From the NCBI RefSeq assembly GCF_006539165.1, contig NZ_BJMM01000037.1, forward strand, positions 1 to 64,000: DNA of 64,000 bases. Direction: 5' to 3'. This DNA comes from Streptomyces cacaoi (lineage in GTDB: Bacteria > Actinomycetota > Actinomycetes > Streptomycetales > Streptomycetaceae). Positions 8,106 to 16,421 of this stretch are shown here, piece by piece. Each line of letters opens with the position of its first letter. The first letter of the stretch is position 1. Position numbers and translations under genes: made by a program. Below the pieces are notes generated by a model that was not told the DNA's origin, did no database searches, and worked only from the letters and a program-made list of their open reading frames with translations.

Positions 8106-9526
8106 CGGACGTGTGTGCGGTGGGAACGTCGGGGCCCGTGGAGCGGGCGGGGGGTGCGGAGCCGCTCGATCTGCTGGGGGTGGGGGTCGGCCCGTTCAAT
8201 CTGTCGCTGGCGGCGCTGGGGCAGCAGGTGCCGGGGCTGCGGGCGGAGTTCCTGGAGCGGCGCCAGGGGTTCCGGTGGCATCCGGGGCTGCTGATCGAGG
8301 GGGCGACGCTCCAGGTGCCGTTCCTGGCGGACCTGGTGACGCTGGCGGATCCGGCGAGCCCGTGGTCGTTCCTGCGGTTCCTGCGGGAGCGGGGGCGGCT
8401 GTTCCCGTTCTATTTCCAGGAGCGGTTCCACATCGAGCGGGCGGAGTACGACGCGTACTGCCGCTGGGTGTGCGAGCGGCTGCCGGGGCTGCGGTTCGGG
8501 CACCAGGTGGAGGCGGTGCGCTGGAGCGCGGAGCGGGGCGCTTTCGAGGTGGACTACACGCAGTTGGACGCGCAGGGCGAGGCGGAGGCACTGGGCCGGG
8601 CGTACGCACGCAACGTGGTGCTGGGGATCGGCACGGCACCGTATGTGCCCGAGGCGCTGCGGCCGTTGGCGGAGGAGCCGACGGTGCCGGTGTTCCACTC
8701 GTCGGACTATCTGGAGCACCGGGACCGGCTGGTGGAGGCGGAGCATGTGACGGTGGTCGGCTCGGGGCAGTCGGGTGCCGAGGTGTTCCTGGATCTGCTG
8801 CGGCGGCGTCCGGTGGGGCGGGAGGGGCTGCACTGGCTGACGCGGAGTGCGGCGTTCGCGCCGATGGAATACAGCAAGCTGGGCCTGGAGCACTTCACTC
8901 CGGATTACACGCGCTACTTCCACGGGCTGTCGCAGGAGGTGCGGGACCGTCTCGTCCCGCAGCAGTGGCAGCTGCACAAGGCCGTGGACCACGAGACGCT
9001 GGCGGCCGTGCACGACGAGCTGTACCGCAGGACGCTGGCGGGCGGCTGGCCGGACGCGGTGCTGACGCCAGGTGTGGGGGTGCGGACCGCCGGCCGGCTG
9101 GGCGGGGCCCGGCTGGAGCTGCATCTGGAGCACGCGGAGCAGGGGGTGCGCGACCGACTGGTGACGGATGCGGTGGTGCTGGCGACGGGCTACGCGGAGC
9201 GTCCGGCCGAGGGGATCCTGGCGGGGCTGGCGGAGCGCCTGCGGCGGGACGGTGCCGGACGGCCGCTGGTGGACGAGGAGTTCCGGCTGGTGCTGGACGA
9301 CCCGGTGGACGGTTCGCTGTTCGTGCAGAACGCGGAGCGGCACACGCACGGGGTGGGGGCGCCCGATCTGGGGCTGGCGGCCTATCGCAGCGCGGTGATC
9401 CTGAACGCGCTGGCGGGCGAGGAGGTGTATCCGCTGCCGCGCCGTACGGCGTTCACACGGTTCGGTCTGCGGGGGCGGCGCGAGGCGTCCCGGGCGGCGG
9501 GGAGGTCTGCGACAGTGGGGGTATGA
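8102..9526 (+). CDS. DesB-like L-lysine/cadaverine N-monooxygenase
   Basis: A 474-residue flavin N-hydroxylating monooxygenase of the IucD/DesB/PvdA family. It adds a hydroxyl to a terminal amine using FAD and NADPH, the step that creates hydroxamates for iron binding. The FAD motif is GVGPFNLSLA, the NADPH motif VVGSGQSGAE, and the C-terminal ATGY motif LATGYAERP. The GTG start overlaps the decarboxylase stop (GTGA). The DesC acyltransferase and DesD NIS synthetase that normally follow are absent; a SIMPL gene follows instead, with an ATGA overlap. Confidence 0.9.
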   Translation: MTDVCAVGTSGPVERAGGAEPLDLLGVGVGPFNLSLAALGQQVPGLRAEFLERRQGFRWHPGLLIEGATLQVPFLADLVTLADPASPWSFLRFLRERGRLFPFYFQERFHIERAEYDAYCRWVCERLPGLRFGHQVEAVRWSAERGAFEVDYTQLDAQGEAEALGRAYARNVVLGIGTAPYVPEALRPLAEEPTVPVFHSSDYLEHRDRLVEAEHVTVVGSGQSGAEVFLDLLRRRPVGREGLHWLTRSAAFAPMEYSKLGLEHFTPDYTRYFHGLSQEVRDRLVPQQWQLHKAVDHETLAAVHDELYRRTLAGGWPDAVLTPGVGVRTAGRLGGARLELHLEHAEQGVRDRLVTDAVVLATGYAERPAEGILAGLAERLRRDGAGRPLVDEEFRLVLDDPVDGSLFVQNAERHTHGVGAPDLGLAAYRSAVILNALAGEEVYPLPRRTAFTRFGLRGRREASRAAGRSATVGV

Positions 9527-10326
9527 CGTCGCCGCAGATGCCCCTTCCGGGGGACGAGCCGATGCCGGAAGACGAGCCGACGAGCGAGCCGCTCGGCCCC
9601 GCCCCGGTGCCCGCCTCGGCGGTGGCACCGTCCGGCGGAGCCGTTCCGTTCGGGACGCCGGACGCGCCGCGGGTGGCGGTGCGGGGCGAGGCGGTGCTGG
9701 AGTTCGACCCGGAGATCGCCCGGCTGGGGGTGACGGTGCGTGCGCGGGGCACGGACCGCCGGGCCGCGCTGGAGGATCTGACGCGCCGCAACAGCCGGGC
9801 GCTGGAGCTGGTGAAGGGCTACGGCGAGGCGGTGGAGAAGCTGGAGACGGGTGCGCTGAGCGTGCAGCCGGAGCTGGCGGAGAAGGGCCGCAGGGAGCGG
9901 GTGCACGCCTACAACGGGCGGGTGCGACTGACCGTGGTCGTACAGGACTTCACGGTGCTGGGCGAGTTGACGGGCCGGCTGGCCGAGCTGGAGCTGACCC
10001 GGGTGGAGGGCCCGTGGTGGGCGCTGCGGGAGGGCTCGCCGGCGCATCGGGCGACGCGGCAGCAGGCAGTGCGGGAGGCGGTGACGCGGGCGCGGGAGTA
10101 CGCGGAGGCGCTGGGTGCCCGGTTGACGGCCCTGCTGGAGCTGGCGGATCTGGGCGCCGAGGGTGCACCGGCCCTGCCGCCCGCCGGCGGGCTGACCCGC
10201 GCGGCGTACGGCGGCGCCCCCGCCGCCCCCGGTGCCGCCCCTCACCTGGACCTGGAGCCGGAACGCCAGACGGTGAGGGCCCAGGTAACGGCCCGCTTCC
10301 TCATGAGCCGCCCCCACCTCCACTGA
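9523..10326 (+). CDS. SIMPL (DUF541) domain protein
   Basis: A 267-residue protein with a SIMPL/DUF541 domain from about residue 45 (RVAVRGEAVLEFDPEIARLG) to about 230, after a Pro/Glu-rich N-terminus. Family members are often periplasmic and form oligomeric rings, but no signal peptide is visible here, so it is probably cytosolic. It is translationally coupled to the N-hydroxylase by an ATGA overlap and so sits under the same iron box. Its role is unknown. Confidence 0.85.
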   Translation: MTSPQMPLPGDEPMPEDEPTSEPLGPAPVPASAVAPSGGAVPFGTPDAPRVAVRGEAVLEFDPEIARLGVTVRARGTDRRAALEDLTRRNSRALELVKGYGEAVEKLETGALSVQPELAEKGRRERVHAYNGRVRLTVVVQDFTVLGELTGRLAELELTRVEGPWWALREGSPAHRATRQQAVREAVTRAREYAEALGARLTALLELADLGAEGAPALPPAGGLTRAAYGGAPAAPGAAPHLDLEPERQTVRAQVTARFLMSRPHLH

Positions 10327-10368
10327 CCCCCGACCGCCCCCCGCATCAGCCCGTCCGACACCCCCATC

Positions 10369-10550
10369 AGCCCGTCCGGCGTTTGAGGACACGGTGAGGG
10401 GCAGGGCCACCGGCCCCGGGGACAGCAACGGGCAGCAACCAGCCCGGCAGCGCCCATAAAAGCCCGTCCGGCGTTTGAGGACACAGTGACGGACAGGGCC
10501 ACCGGCCGGGGGCGACAGCGGACAGCAACCACCAGCGCGGCAGACAGCAC
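10369..10550 (+). repeat. Two tandem copies of a 92-bp Streptomyces-type intergenic repeat
   Basis: Copies start at 10369 and 10461 with AGCCCGTCCGGCGTTTGAGG and continue with matching GACAC.GTGA, GGGCCACCGGCC and GACAGCAAC blocks. A truncated copy begins near 10345, and a degenerate one lies at 6212, on the other side of the desAB-SIMPL operon. The GTCCGGCGTTTGAGGAC core is, from memory, common in Streptomyces intergenic DNA. Confidence 0.75.
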
Positions 10551-10670
10551 CGCTCATCGGAGCACCCCCGCGCCCAGTTTAGAAGTTGGTCAATGTCCGT
10601 TCCGTGAAAGGCGGTTGGACAATCGTTGGCCACGTGCTCTCTACGCGTCGGTACGTCGTAAGGTCGCGGT

Positions 10671-12098
10671 ATGCGCCGAGCGAAAATCGTCAGCACCCTG
10701 GGACCGTCCACCGACTCGTACGAGCAGATCAAGACGCTCGTCGAGGCCGGAATGGATGTCGCCCGCCTCAACATGAGCCACGGCACGCACGTCGAGCACG
10801 AGGAGCGGTACCACCGGGTCCGGGCCGCGTCGGAGGAGACGGGACGCAGCGTCGGCATCCTCGCCGACCTTCAGGGTCCGAAGATCCGTCTGGGCCGATT
10901 CCGTGAGGGGCCTGTACTCCTTGAACGTGGCGACGAGTTCTGCATCACCGTCGAGGAGGTCGAGGGCGACCGGTCGGTGTGCGGCACGACCTACGAGGGG
11001 CTGGCCACCGATGTCACGGCGGGCGAGCGGATCCTGGTGGACGACGGCCGGGTGACGCTCGAAGTGACGGCCGTGCAGGGCCCGTTGGTGCGCACCCGGG
11101 TCGTCGAGGGCGGCATGGTCTCCGACCACAAGGGGCTCAATCTGCCGGGCGTGGCCGTCTCGGTGCCCGCGCTGTCCGGCAAGGACGTCGAGGATCTGCG
11201 CTGGGCGCTGCGCATGGGTGCCGACGTCATCGCGCTGTCGTTCGTCCGCAGCGGCCACGACGTGAAGGAAGTGCACCGCGTCATGGCGGAGGAGGGCCGC
11301 CGGGTCCCCGTCATCGCCAAGCTGGAGAAGCCGCAGGCGGTGGCGAATCTGGAGTCGATCGTCGACGCGTTCGACGGGGTCATGGTGGCCCGCGGTGATC
11401 TGGGCGTGGAGATGCCGCTGGAGCAGGTGCCGCTGGTGCAGAAGCGCGCGGTCAAGCTGTGCCGGCGCAATGCGAAGCCGGTGATCGTGGCGACGCAGAT
11501 GCTCGATTCGATGATCGACGCCTCGCGGCCGACGCGTGCGGAGGCGTCGGACGTGGCCAACGCGGTGATGGACGGCACGGACGCGGTGATGCTGTCGGGC
11601 GAGACCAGCGTGGGCAAGTACCCGACGGAGACGGTGCGCACGATGGCGCGGATCGTCTCGGCCGCCGAGGAGGACATGCTGGCCAAGGGCCTGCCGCCGC
11701 TGACCGAGAGCAGCAAGCCGCGCACCCAGGGCGGGGCCGTGGCGCGGGCCGCGGCCGAGATGGGCGACTTCCTCGGCGCGAAGTTCCTGGTGGCCTTCAC
11801 CCAGTCCGGCGACACGGTCCGGCGGCTCTCCCGCTACCGCTCCCCCATCCCCGTGCTGGCGTTCACGCCGGACGAGGCGACGCGCTCGCAGCTGAATCTG
11901 ACCTGGGGTGTGGAGACGTTCCTGGGGCCGACGGTGGCGTCCACGGACGAGATGGTCGACCAGGTCGACGAGCAGCTGCTGAAGCTGGGCCGCTGCGAGC
12001 GCGGCGATCTGGTGATCATCACCGCGGGGTCGCCTCCCGGGGTGCCCGGCTCGACGAACCTGGTGCGGGTGCACCGGCTGGGCGAGGACGATTCCTGA
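10671..12098 (+). CDS. pyk: Pyruvate kinase
   Basis: Glycolytic enzyme converting phosphoenolpyruvate and ADP to pyruvate and ATP; 475 residues, full length. It begins with RRAKIVSTLGPST and contains the ADLQGPKIRLG strand, the KLEKPQAVANLESI segment with the catalytic lysine, the metal-binding VARGDLGVEMP, and VATQMLDSMI. The C-terminal regulatory domain is complete. It is convergent with the next gene, with a gap of only 15 bases. The upstream DNA is unusually AT-rich (10570-10670) and likely holds the promoter, though no single -10/-35 pair is compelling. Confidence 0.97.
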   Translation: MRRAKIVSTLGPSTDSYEQIKTLVEAGMDVARLNMSHGTHVEHEERYHRVRAASEETGRSVGILADLQGPKIRLGRFREGPVLLERGDEFCITVEEVEGDRSVCGTTYEGLATDVTAGERILVDDGRVTLEVTAVQGPLVRTRVVEGGMVSDHKGLNLPGVAVSVPALSGKDVEDLRWALRMGADVIALSFVRSGHDVKEVHRVMAEEGRRVPVIAKLEKPQAVANLESIVDAFDGVMVARGDLGVEMPLEQVPLVQKRAVKLCRRNAKPVIVATQMLDSMIDASRPTRAEASDVANAVMDGTDAVMLSGETSVGKYPTETVRTMARIVSAAEEDMLAKGLPPLTESSKPRTQGGAVARAAAEMGDFLGAKFLVAFTQSGDTVRRLSRYRSPIPVLAFTPDEATRSQLNLTWGVETFLGPTVASTDEMVDQVDEQLLKLGRCERGDLVIITAGSPPGVPGSTNLVRVHRLGEDDS

Positions 12099-12113
12099 GC
12101 CGGGGCGCCCGGT

Positions 12114-13115
12114 TCACTCCCCCGCCCACCGGCCCGGTGGATGGTGCGGCGGGGTGAGGTCGGCGAACAGGCCGTAGTGGTCGCTGGCCTGGACGCCGTC
12201 CACCGGCCCGGTCAGTACCCGCTCGCAGCGGGCGATGTGCAGCCCGGGCCCGCACGGTCCGCAGCCCACCAGGATGTGGTCGATGCGGCGCCCGGCCTCC
12301 TCCGGCATGTCACCGTCGCGTACCAGGGGGTTGCGGGGGCTGAACGTCCAGCCGGGCTCGCCGGGGTGCACGGCCTCCCAGGCGTCCTGGTGGCAGACGC
12401 TCGTGCCCTCCAGTGACGCGAGGCCGCGCAGAAAGCGCAGGCTGGCCGCCTCGGGCGGGGCGTCCAGATCCCCGAGCAGCACCGTGTGCCGCGCCCCGCA
12501 CCGTTCCCGCAGCTCTTCCGCGAGGCGGGCGGCGGCGACCGCCTGGAGTTCCCGTTCGCGTTCGAAGCCGTACGGCCAGCTCGGCTTGTGGTGCACCAGC
12601 ACCACCGTCCCCAGCGGCTCGGGCAGCGGCAGCCCGGCGGCGACGACGCCGCACCAGGGCGTGCGCGAGGTCCGCTCCGTGACGGCGAGCCGGTCGCTCG
12701 CCCACGCCCCGAACGGGAGGCGTGCGGCCAGTACCGCGCCGACGCCGTCGGGGCCCCACGCCGGGTGCGGCACCAGGTGCCAGCCGTCGGCGGCGAGACC
12801 GTCGGCCTCCCGACGCGTCACCTCCTGTAGCGCGGGGACGTCCGGTGCCAGCCTGCGCACCTCCTCGTGCAGCACCGCGCGCCGCGCTTCACCGTCCGCG
12901 TAGCCGGGCGCCAGCACGTTCATCGTCATCACCCGCAGCACGCCGGGCCGTTGGAGCGCCCCGGCCTCCTTGGGCGCCGTTTCCGTCTTGGCTGTCTGCT
13001 TCCCGGCCGTCTCCGCCGTCTCCCTCATCTCCCGTACTCTCCCCGCTTCTTCGGCGGCTCTTCCTGCCTCGTCCTGCCTCGTCCTGCCTCTTCCTGCCTC
13101 TTCCTGCCTCGTCAC
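12114..13115 (-). CDS. Endonuclease/exonuclease/phosphatase (EEP) family hydrolase
   Basis: A DNase I-fold metal-dependent phosphoesterase. Core motifs are LRVMTMNVLAPG (first strand), LLGDLDAPPEAASLRFL, RRIDHILV and the catalytic SDHYGLFADL at the end. The substrate (nucleic acid, lipid or sugar phosphate) cannot be told from sequence. The N-terminal 50 residues are a charged Arg/Glu/Ala-rich tract coded by 10-bp tandem repeats, so the true start may be further in (for example the Met at 13035 or 12929). No signal peptide is seen. Confidence 0.8.
   Translation of the reverse strand: MTRQEEAGRGRTRQDEAGRAAEEAGRVREMRETAETAGKQTAKTETAPKEAGALQRPGVLRVMTMNVLAPGYADGEARRAVLHEEVRRLAPDVPALQEVTRREADGLAADGWHLVPHPAWGPDGVGAVLAARLPFGAWASDRLAVTERTSRTPWCGVVAAGLPLPEPLGTVVLVHHKPSWPYGFERERELQAVAAARLAEELRERCGARHTVLLGDLDAPPEAASLRFLRGLASLEGTSVCHQDAWEAVHPGEPGWTFSPRNPLVRDGDMPEEAGRRIDHILVGCGPCGPGLHIARCERVLTGPVDGVQASDHYGLFADLTPPHHPPGRWAGE
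13061..13110. repeat. 10-bp tandem repeat, five copies
   Basis: Five consecutive units of (T/G)TCCTGCCTC. The unit is not a multiple of three, so in the EEP gene it would encode an Arg/Glu/Asp/Ala/Gly-rich peptide with a 10-residue period (RTRQDEAGRG-like). It may be part of the N-terminus or the 5' leader. Confidence 0.75.
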
Positions 13116-13297
13116 GGCTCTTCATGCCGTTCCGGCATGGAACCGCGCATACCTGTATTGGACCGCATGGCCGGCAGCGGCGAAGGTGAGTACCGGCACC
13201 CGGGCCCGCCGACGGGACGGCGGGGTGCCGCTCCCGTCTTTCTGCGCTCCATCCCTTTCAGCCGCCCCGATCGCGGGGCGACCCGGAGGTTCGGAAC

Positions 13298-14242
13298 ATG
13301 CTGCACACACGTATTCGGCGTGCCACCCTCGGCGCCGTGGCCGCGCTGTCCCTCGTACCGGTGATGGCCTGCGGCCAGGAGAGCTCCGCTGACGCCGCCG
13401 AGCCCGCGGGCTCCGCGCCCTCCTCGTCCGCCGCGGCACACAAGCCCGGCGAGGTCGAGCCGTACGCCGCCGAACTCAAGGCGTTGGAGGACGAGTTCGA
13501 CGTGCGGCTGGGCGTCTACGCCGTCGACACCGGCTCCGGCCGCGAGGTGGCCTACCGCGACGGGGAACGCTTCCCCTACAACTCCACCTTCAAGGCGCTG
13601 GAATGCGGCGCCGTGCTCGACAAGCACACGGACCGCGAGATGGACCGGGTGGTGAAGTACTCCGAGGACGACCTGGTCGACAACTCGCCCGTGACCGAGA
13701 AGCACGTCGAGGACGGGATGACGCTCACCGCGCTGTGCGACGCGGCCGTCCGCTACAGCGACAACACCGCCGCCAACCTGCTGTTCGAGACGGTCGGCGG
13801 GCCCAAGGGCCTCGACAAGACGCTCGAAGGGCTGGGCGACCATGTCACGCGGATGGAACGCGTCGAGCCGTTCCTCAGCCGCTGGGAGCCCGGCAGCAAG
13901 CGGGACACCTCGACGCCCCGCGCGTTCGCCAAGGACCTGCGGGCCTATGTCCTCGGTGACGTGCTGGCCGAGGGCGACCGGAAGCAGCTGACCACGTGGC
14001 TGCGCAACAACACCACGGGGGACGGGCTGATCCGGGCGGGCGTGCCCGAGGGCTGGGTCGTCGGCGACAAGACCGGCACGGGCAGCTACTACGGCGCGCG
14101 CAACGACATGGCCGTCGTCTGGCGGCCGGACGCCGCTCCGCTCGTCCTCAACGTCATGGTGCACGGCCACACGAAGGACGCCGAGCTGGACAGCGAGCTC
14201 ATCGCCCGGGCCACGGAGGTCGTCGCCGACCGGCTCGGCTGA
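13298..14242 (+). CDS. Class A beta-lactamase, lipoprotein
   Basis: Serine beta-lactamase of 314 residues. A lipoprotein signal peptide ends at VPVMAC (Cys25), predicting membrane anchoring; a Ser/Ala-rich spacer follows. The active-site motif is S96-T-F-K99, the SDN loop is YSDNTAANLL, the omega loop is RVEPFLS, and the KTG triad is DKTGTGSYYGARND. Ambler Asn170 is replaced by Ser (EPELN becomes EPFLS), with loop length conserved. The ATG at 13298 has GGAGG about eight bases upstream. It is convergent with the SpoIIE phosphatase gene across a strong hairpin. Confidence 0.93.
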   Translation: MLHTRIRRATLGAVAALSLVPVMACGQESSADAAEPAGSAPSSSAAAHKPGEVEPYAAELKALEDEFDVRLGVYAVDTGSGREVAYRDGERFPYNSTFKALECGAVLDKHTDREMDRVVKYSEDDLVDNSPVTEKHVEDGMTLTALCDAAVRYSDNTAANLLFETVGGPKGLDKTLEGLGDHVTRMERVEPFLSRWEPGSKRDTSTPRAFAKDLRAYVLGDVLAEGDRKQLTTWLRNNTTGDGLIRAGVPEGWVVGDKTGTGSYYGARNDMAVVWRPDAAPLVLNVMVHGHTKDAELDSELIARATEVVADRLG

Positions 14243-14286
14243 TCCCCGCCCTCGACGGCTCGTCCGGTGGTCCGCCGGACGTGTCC

Positions 14287-14325
14287 GCGCCCCGCGCCGG
14301 GAGGCGAACTCCCGGCGCGGGGCGC
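14287..14325. terminator. 17-bp perfect hairpin between convergent genes
   Basis: Arms 14287-14303 and 14309-14325 are perfect reverse complements with a GCGAA loop. It lies between the convergent beta-lactamase and phosphatase genes and should act in both directions. Confidence 0.78.
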
Positions 14326-14342
14326 GCGCCCGGCACCCGGCT

Positions 14343-14396
14343 CGGGTCGTTCGCCCGGCGCGGGCCGTTCGCCCGGCTCGGGTCGTTCGCCCGGCG
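14343..14396. repeat. 18-bp tandem repeat, three copies
   Basis: Three units of CGGG(T/C)CGTTCGCCCGGC(G/T) end to end, immediately downstream of the phosphatase stop codon. No coding function is seen. Confidence 0.75.
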
Positions 14397-14409
14397 CGCG
14401 TCGCCCGGC

Positions 14410-15618
14410 TCAGGCCGTGCCCTCGGCGCGGGCCGCGGCCACGGGCGCGGGAAGCTCGGTGCCGTACCAGTCCAGGCAGATGACGGTGGCGTCGTCGCGG
14501 AGGTCGCCGCCGGTGATCTCCCGCAGCTCCCGGGTGAGCGAGCGGACGGCCTCGCGCGGATGCAGCCCGGAGTCCCGCTCGATGAGGGCCGGCAGGTCCA
14601 GCTCGGAGGCGCTGCGCTCCAGCATGCCGTCGGTGAGGAGCACCAGCCGGTCCCCGGGCGCCAGATCGAGGTGCTGCACCCGGTAGGCGTCCTGGTGCGG
14701 GGCGCCGAACGGCAGATCGACGGCCGGGTGCACCTCGGCGACCCGGCCCTCGTGCCGGCGCAGCGGCCAGGGGTGTCCGGCGTTGACGAACAGACAGCGT
14801 CCGCTCGCCAGATCGACACGCATGATCTGCCCGGTGACCGTGCCGCCGTTGCCGTGCTCCAGCAGCGCGTGATGGGCGGCGAGCGCCTGTTCGGCCAGGG
14901 TGGCACGGGCGCGGCGGGTGTTGCGCAGGGCGCCGACGACGAGGGTGGCCAGCAGCGCGGCACCGGTGTCGTGCCCCATGGCGTCGGTGATGGACAGGTG
15001 CAGCGTGTCCCGGTCGAGGCTGTAGTCGAAGGTGTCGCCGGCGATGGTGAGGGCGGGCTCCAGCGCGGCGGCGACGGTCACGTTCCCCGCCTCGCAGCAC
15101 AGCGTGTCCGGCAGCAGGTTCTGCTGGATCTCGGCGGCCAGCGTCGGTGAGGCGATCCTGCGGCCCCACTCGTACATGTCCGTGAAGCGGCGGCTCGTGG
15201 TGACGACGTACGCGAGGGCCAGCGCGGCCTGCGCCATGTGGCGCATCTGCCCGTCGCCGGGCTGCTCGGCCACGCACACCTCCAGCACGCCCATGACGTC
15301 GCCCCGGTTCGCCACCGGCGTGTACACCCGGACGCAGCCCTCCTCCGGGGAGTCGACGGTCTGCGGCCGCTGCGATCTGATCACCCGGTCGTAGACGGTG
15401 CCGGGCAGCTCGATACGGCCCTGCCTGCCGGCTTCCGGGGACAGGAACGTGGGCAGCCGCCAGATGGCGTCACCGCCGAAGTCCGCGAGCAGGAAGCCGA
15501 CATCGCTCGCGCCGAGGTCCTCGCCCAGCACCCGGGCGATCACCGCGACCGACTCGACGGGCGGCCGCTCCTCGACCGCCGCGAGCAGCCGCCCCAGCGT
15601 GATGTCCTGCTCCGCCAC
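14410..15618 (-). CDS. GAF-SpoIIE (PP2C-type) serine phosphatase
   Basis: A 402-residue RsbU-like phosphatase that would act on an anti-sigma-factor antagonist. An N-terminal GAF-like sensor (residues about 1-150, including LPGTVYDRVIRSQRPQTVDS) is followed by the SpoIIE domain: EIQQNLLPD, DTFDYSLDRDTLHLSITDAMGHD, FVNAGHP, LVLLTDGM and LRDDATVICL. The start is the GTG at 15618 because GGGGAGG lies seven bases upstream; the much longer open frame beyond is spurious. No anti-sigma or antagonist gene is adjacent. Confidence 0.9.
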   Translation of the reverse strand: MAEQDITLGRLLAAVEERPPVESVAVIARVLGEDLGASDVGFLLADFGGDAIWRLPTFLSPEAGRQGRIELPGTVYDRVIRSQRPQTVDSPEEGCVRVYTPVANRGDVMGVLEVCVAEQPGDGQMRHMAQAALALAYVVTTSRRFTDMYEWGRRIASPTLAAEIQQNLLPDTLCCEAGNVTVAAALEPALTIAGDTFDYSLDRDTLHLSITDAMGHDTGAALLATLVVGALRNTRRARATLAEQALAAHHALLEHGNGGTVTGQIMRVDLASGRCLFVNAGHPWPLRRHEGRVAEVHPAVDLPFGAPHQDAYRVQHLDLAPGDRLVLLTDGMLERSASELDLPALIERDSGLHPREAVRSLTRELREITGGDLRDDATVICLDWYGTELPAPVAAARAEGTA

Positions 15619-16082
15619 GCGGACACCTCCCCGTCCTTCCTCTCGGCCGGCCCGGTCGCCCCGGCAGGTGGCGTGCCCGCTCACGGCCGCTCCCGCGCGG
15701 GGCCGGGCCGGCGGGCCCGGCCCGGGACGGCTGCGAGGCGGCACAGGATCAGGATGAGGGGCCCGCGCCGGGGCCGCACCCGGGAGGGGAGGCGGGGAGC
15801 AGGTGGCCCGGGTCCGGCGGAGGCGCGGGGCGCACCGGTGCGGGTGCGCCGGGGACGCGGGGGCGTGCCGGGTGCGGGGTGGTGCGCCGGTACGCGGGGG
15901 GGTGCGCCGGTACGCGGAAGGTGCGCGCCGAGTACGCGGAAGGTGCGCCGAGTGGGCAGAGGGTGCGCCGAGTACACGGAAGGTACGTACGCGGAAGGTA
16001 CGCGGGAAAATTTTGGAATGCGCTGCAATTCCGCAGTAGGCTCCTGAGTCGACCGGTGTCCGGACCGTACGAGGAGAGACCG
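15619..16082. other. Intergenic region with degenerate 19-21 bp repeats
   Basis: No convincing gene. From about 15841 to 16008 there are seven or eight degenerate units built on GGTGCGCCG(A/G)GTAC(G/A)CGGAA. An abrupt AT-rich stretch follows at 16009-16050 (GGGAAAATTTTGGAATGCG, then GCAATTCCGCAGTAGG), which probably holds the promoter of the small gene at 16083. Confidence 0.6.
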
Positions 16083-16316
16083 ATGGCAGCACCGAGCCCG
16101 CACGAGGCCGCCGTAGCCCGGGCGAACGAGATCCTCGCCGGTTACGCGCTCTCCCCCGAGGGCTGGCGGCGCAGCCCCGGTCAGACGGTGCAGCGCGTGC
16201 TCTGCGATCTGCTGCACTGGAGCGCGGACACCCAGCGCGACTTCGCCGCCGCCCTGGACCGTGCCCGCGACGGCTACGCGAGGGAGAGCGAGGGGCCCGC
16301 GCCCGCCGACGGCTGA
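16083..16316 (+). CDS. Small conserved-looking hypothetical protein
   Basis: A 77-residue soluble protein with a strong GAGGAGAG ribosome-binding site five bases before ATG. It is alpha-helical by eye, acidic at the C-terminus, with segments ANEILAGYALSPEGWRRSPG and HWSADTQRDFAAALDRARDG. I do not recognise a named domain. It is convergent with hemC. The AT-rich promoter region and good start make it a likely real gene. Confidence 0.7.
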   Translation: MAAPSPHEAAVARANEILAGYALSPEGWRRSPGQTVQRVLCDLLHWSADTQRDFAAALDRARDGYARESEGPAPADG

Positions 16317-16421
16317 CCGGCCGCCGCCGACGCACGGACCCGCCGCAAGCCGGCGGCCCCGAGGCACGCCCGCCCGCGGGCCGCCCGCACGAGGCTCGCA
16401 CGCCGCCCCTCGGCCCGCGCC

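Noticed and set aside
13298..14242. Penicillin-binding protein / PBP4-type peptidase instead of a beta-lactamase
   Set aside because: STFK, SDN, omega-loop Glu and KTG all match class A beta-lactamases.
14343..14396. Possible CRISPR-like array
   Set aside because: Units are directly adjacent 18-mers without spacers; no cas genes in the window. The same holds for the other tandem repeats.
15681..16367. 228-residue minus-strand frame
   Set aside because: Covers a repeat-rich intergenic region and the antisense of a small gene; no ribosome-binding site and low-complexity composition.
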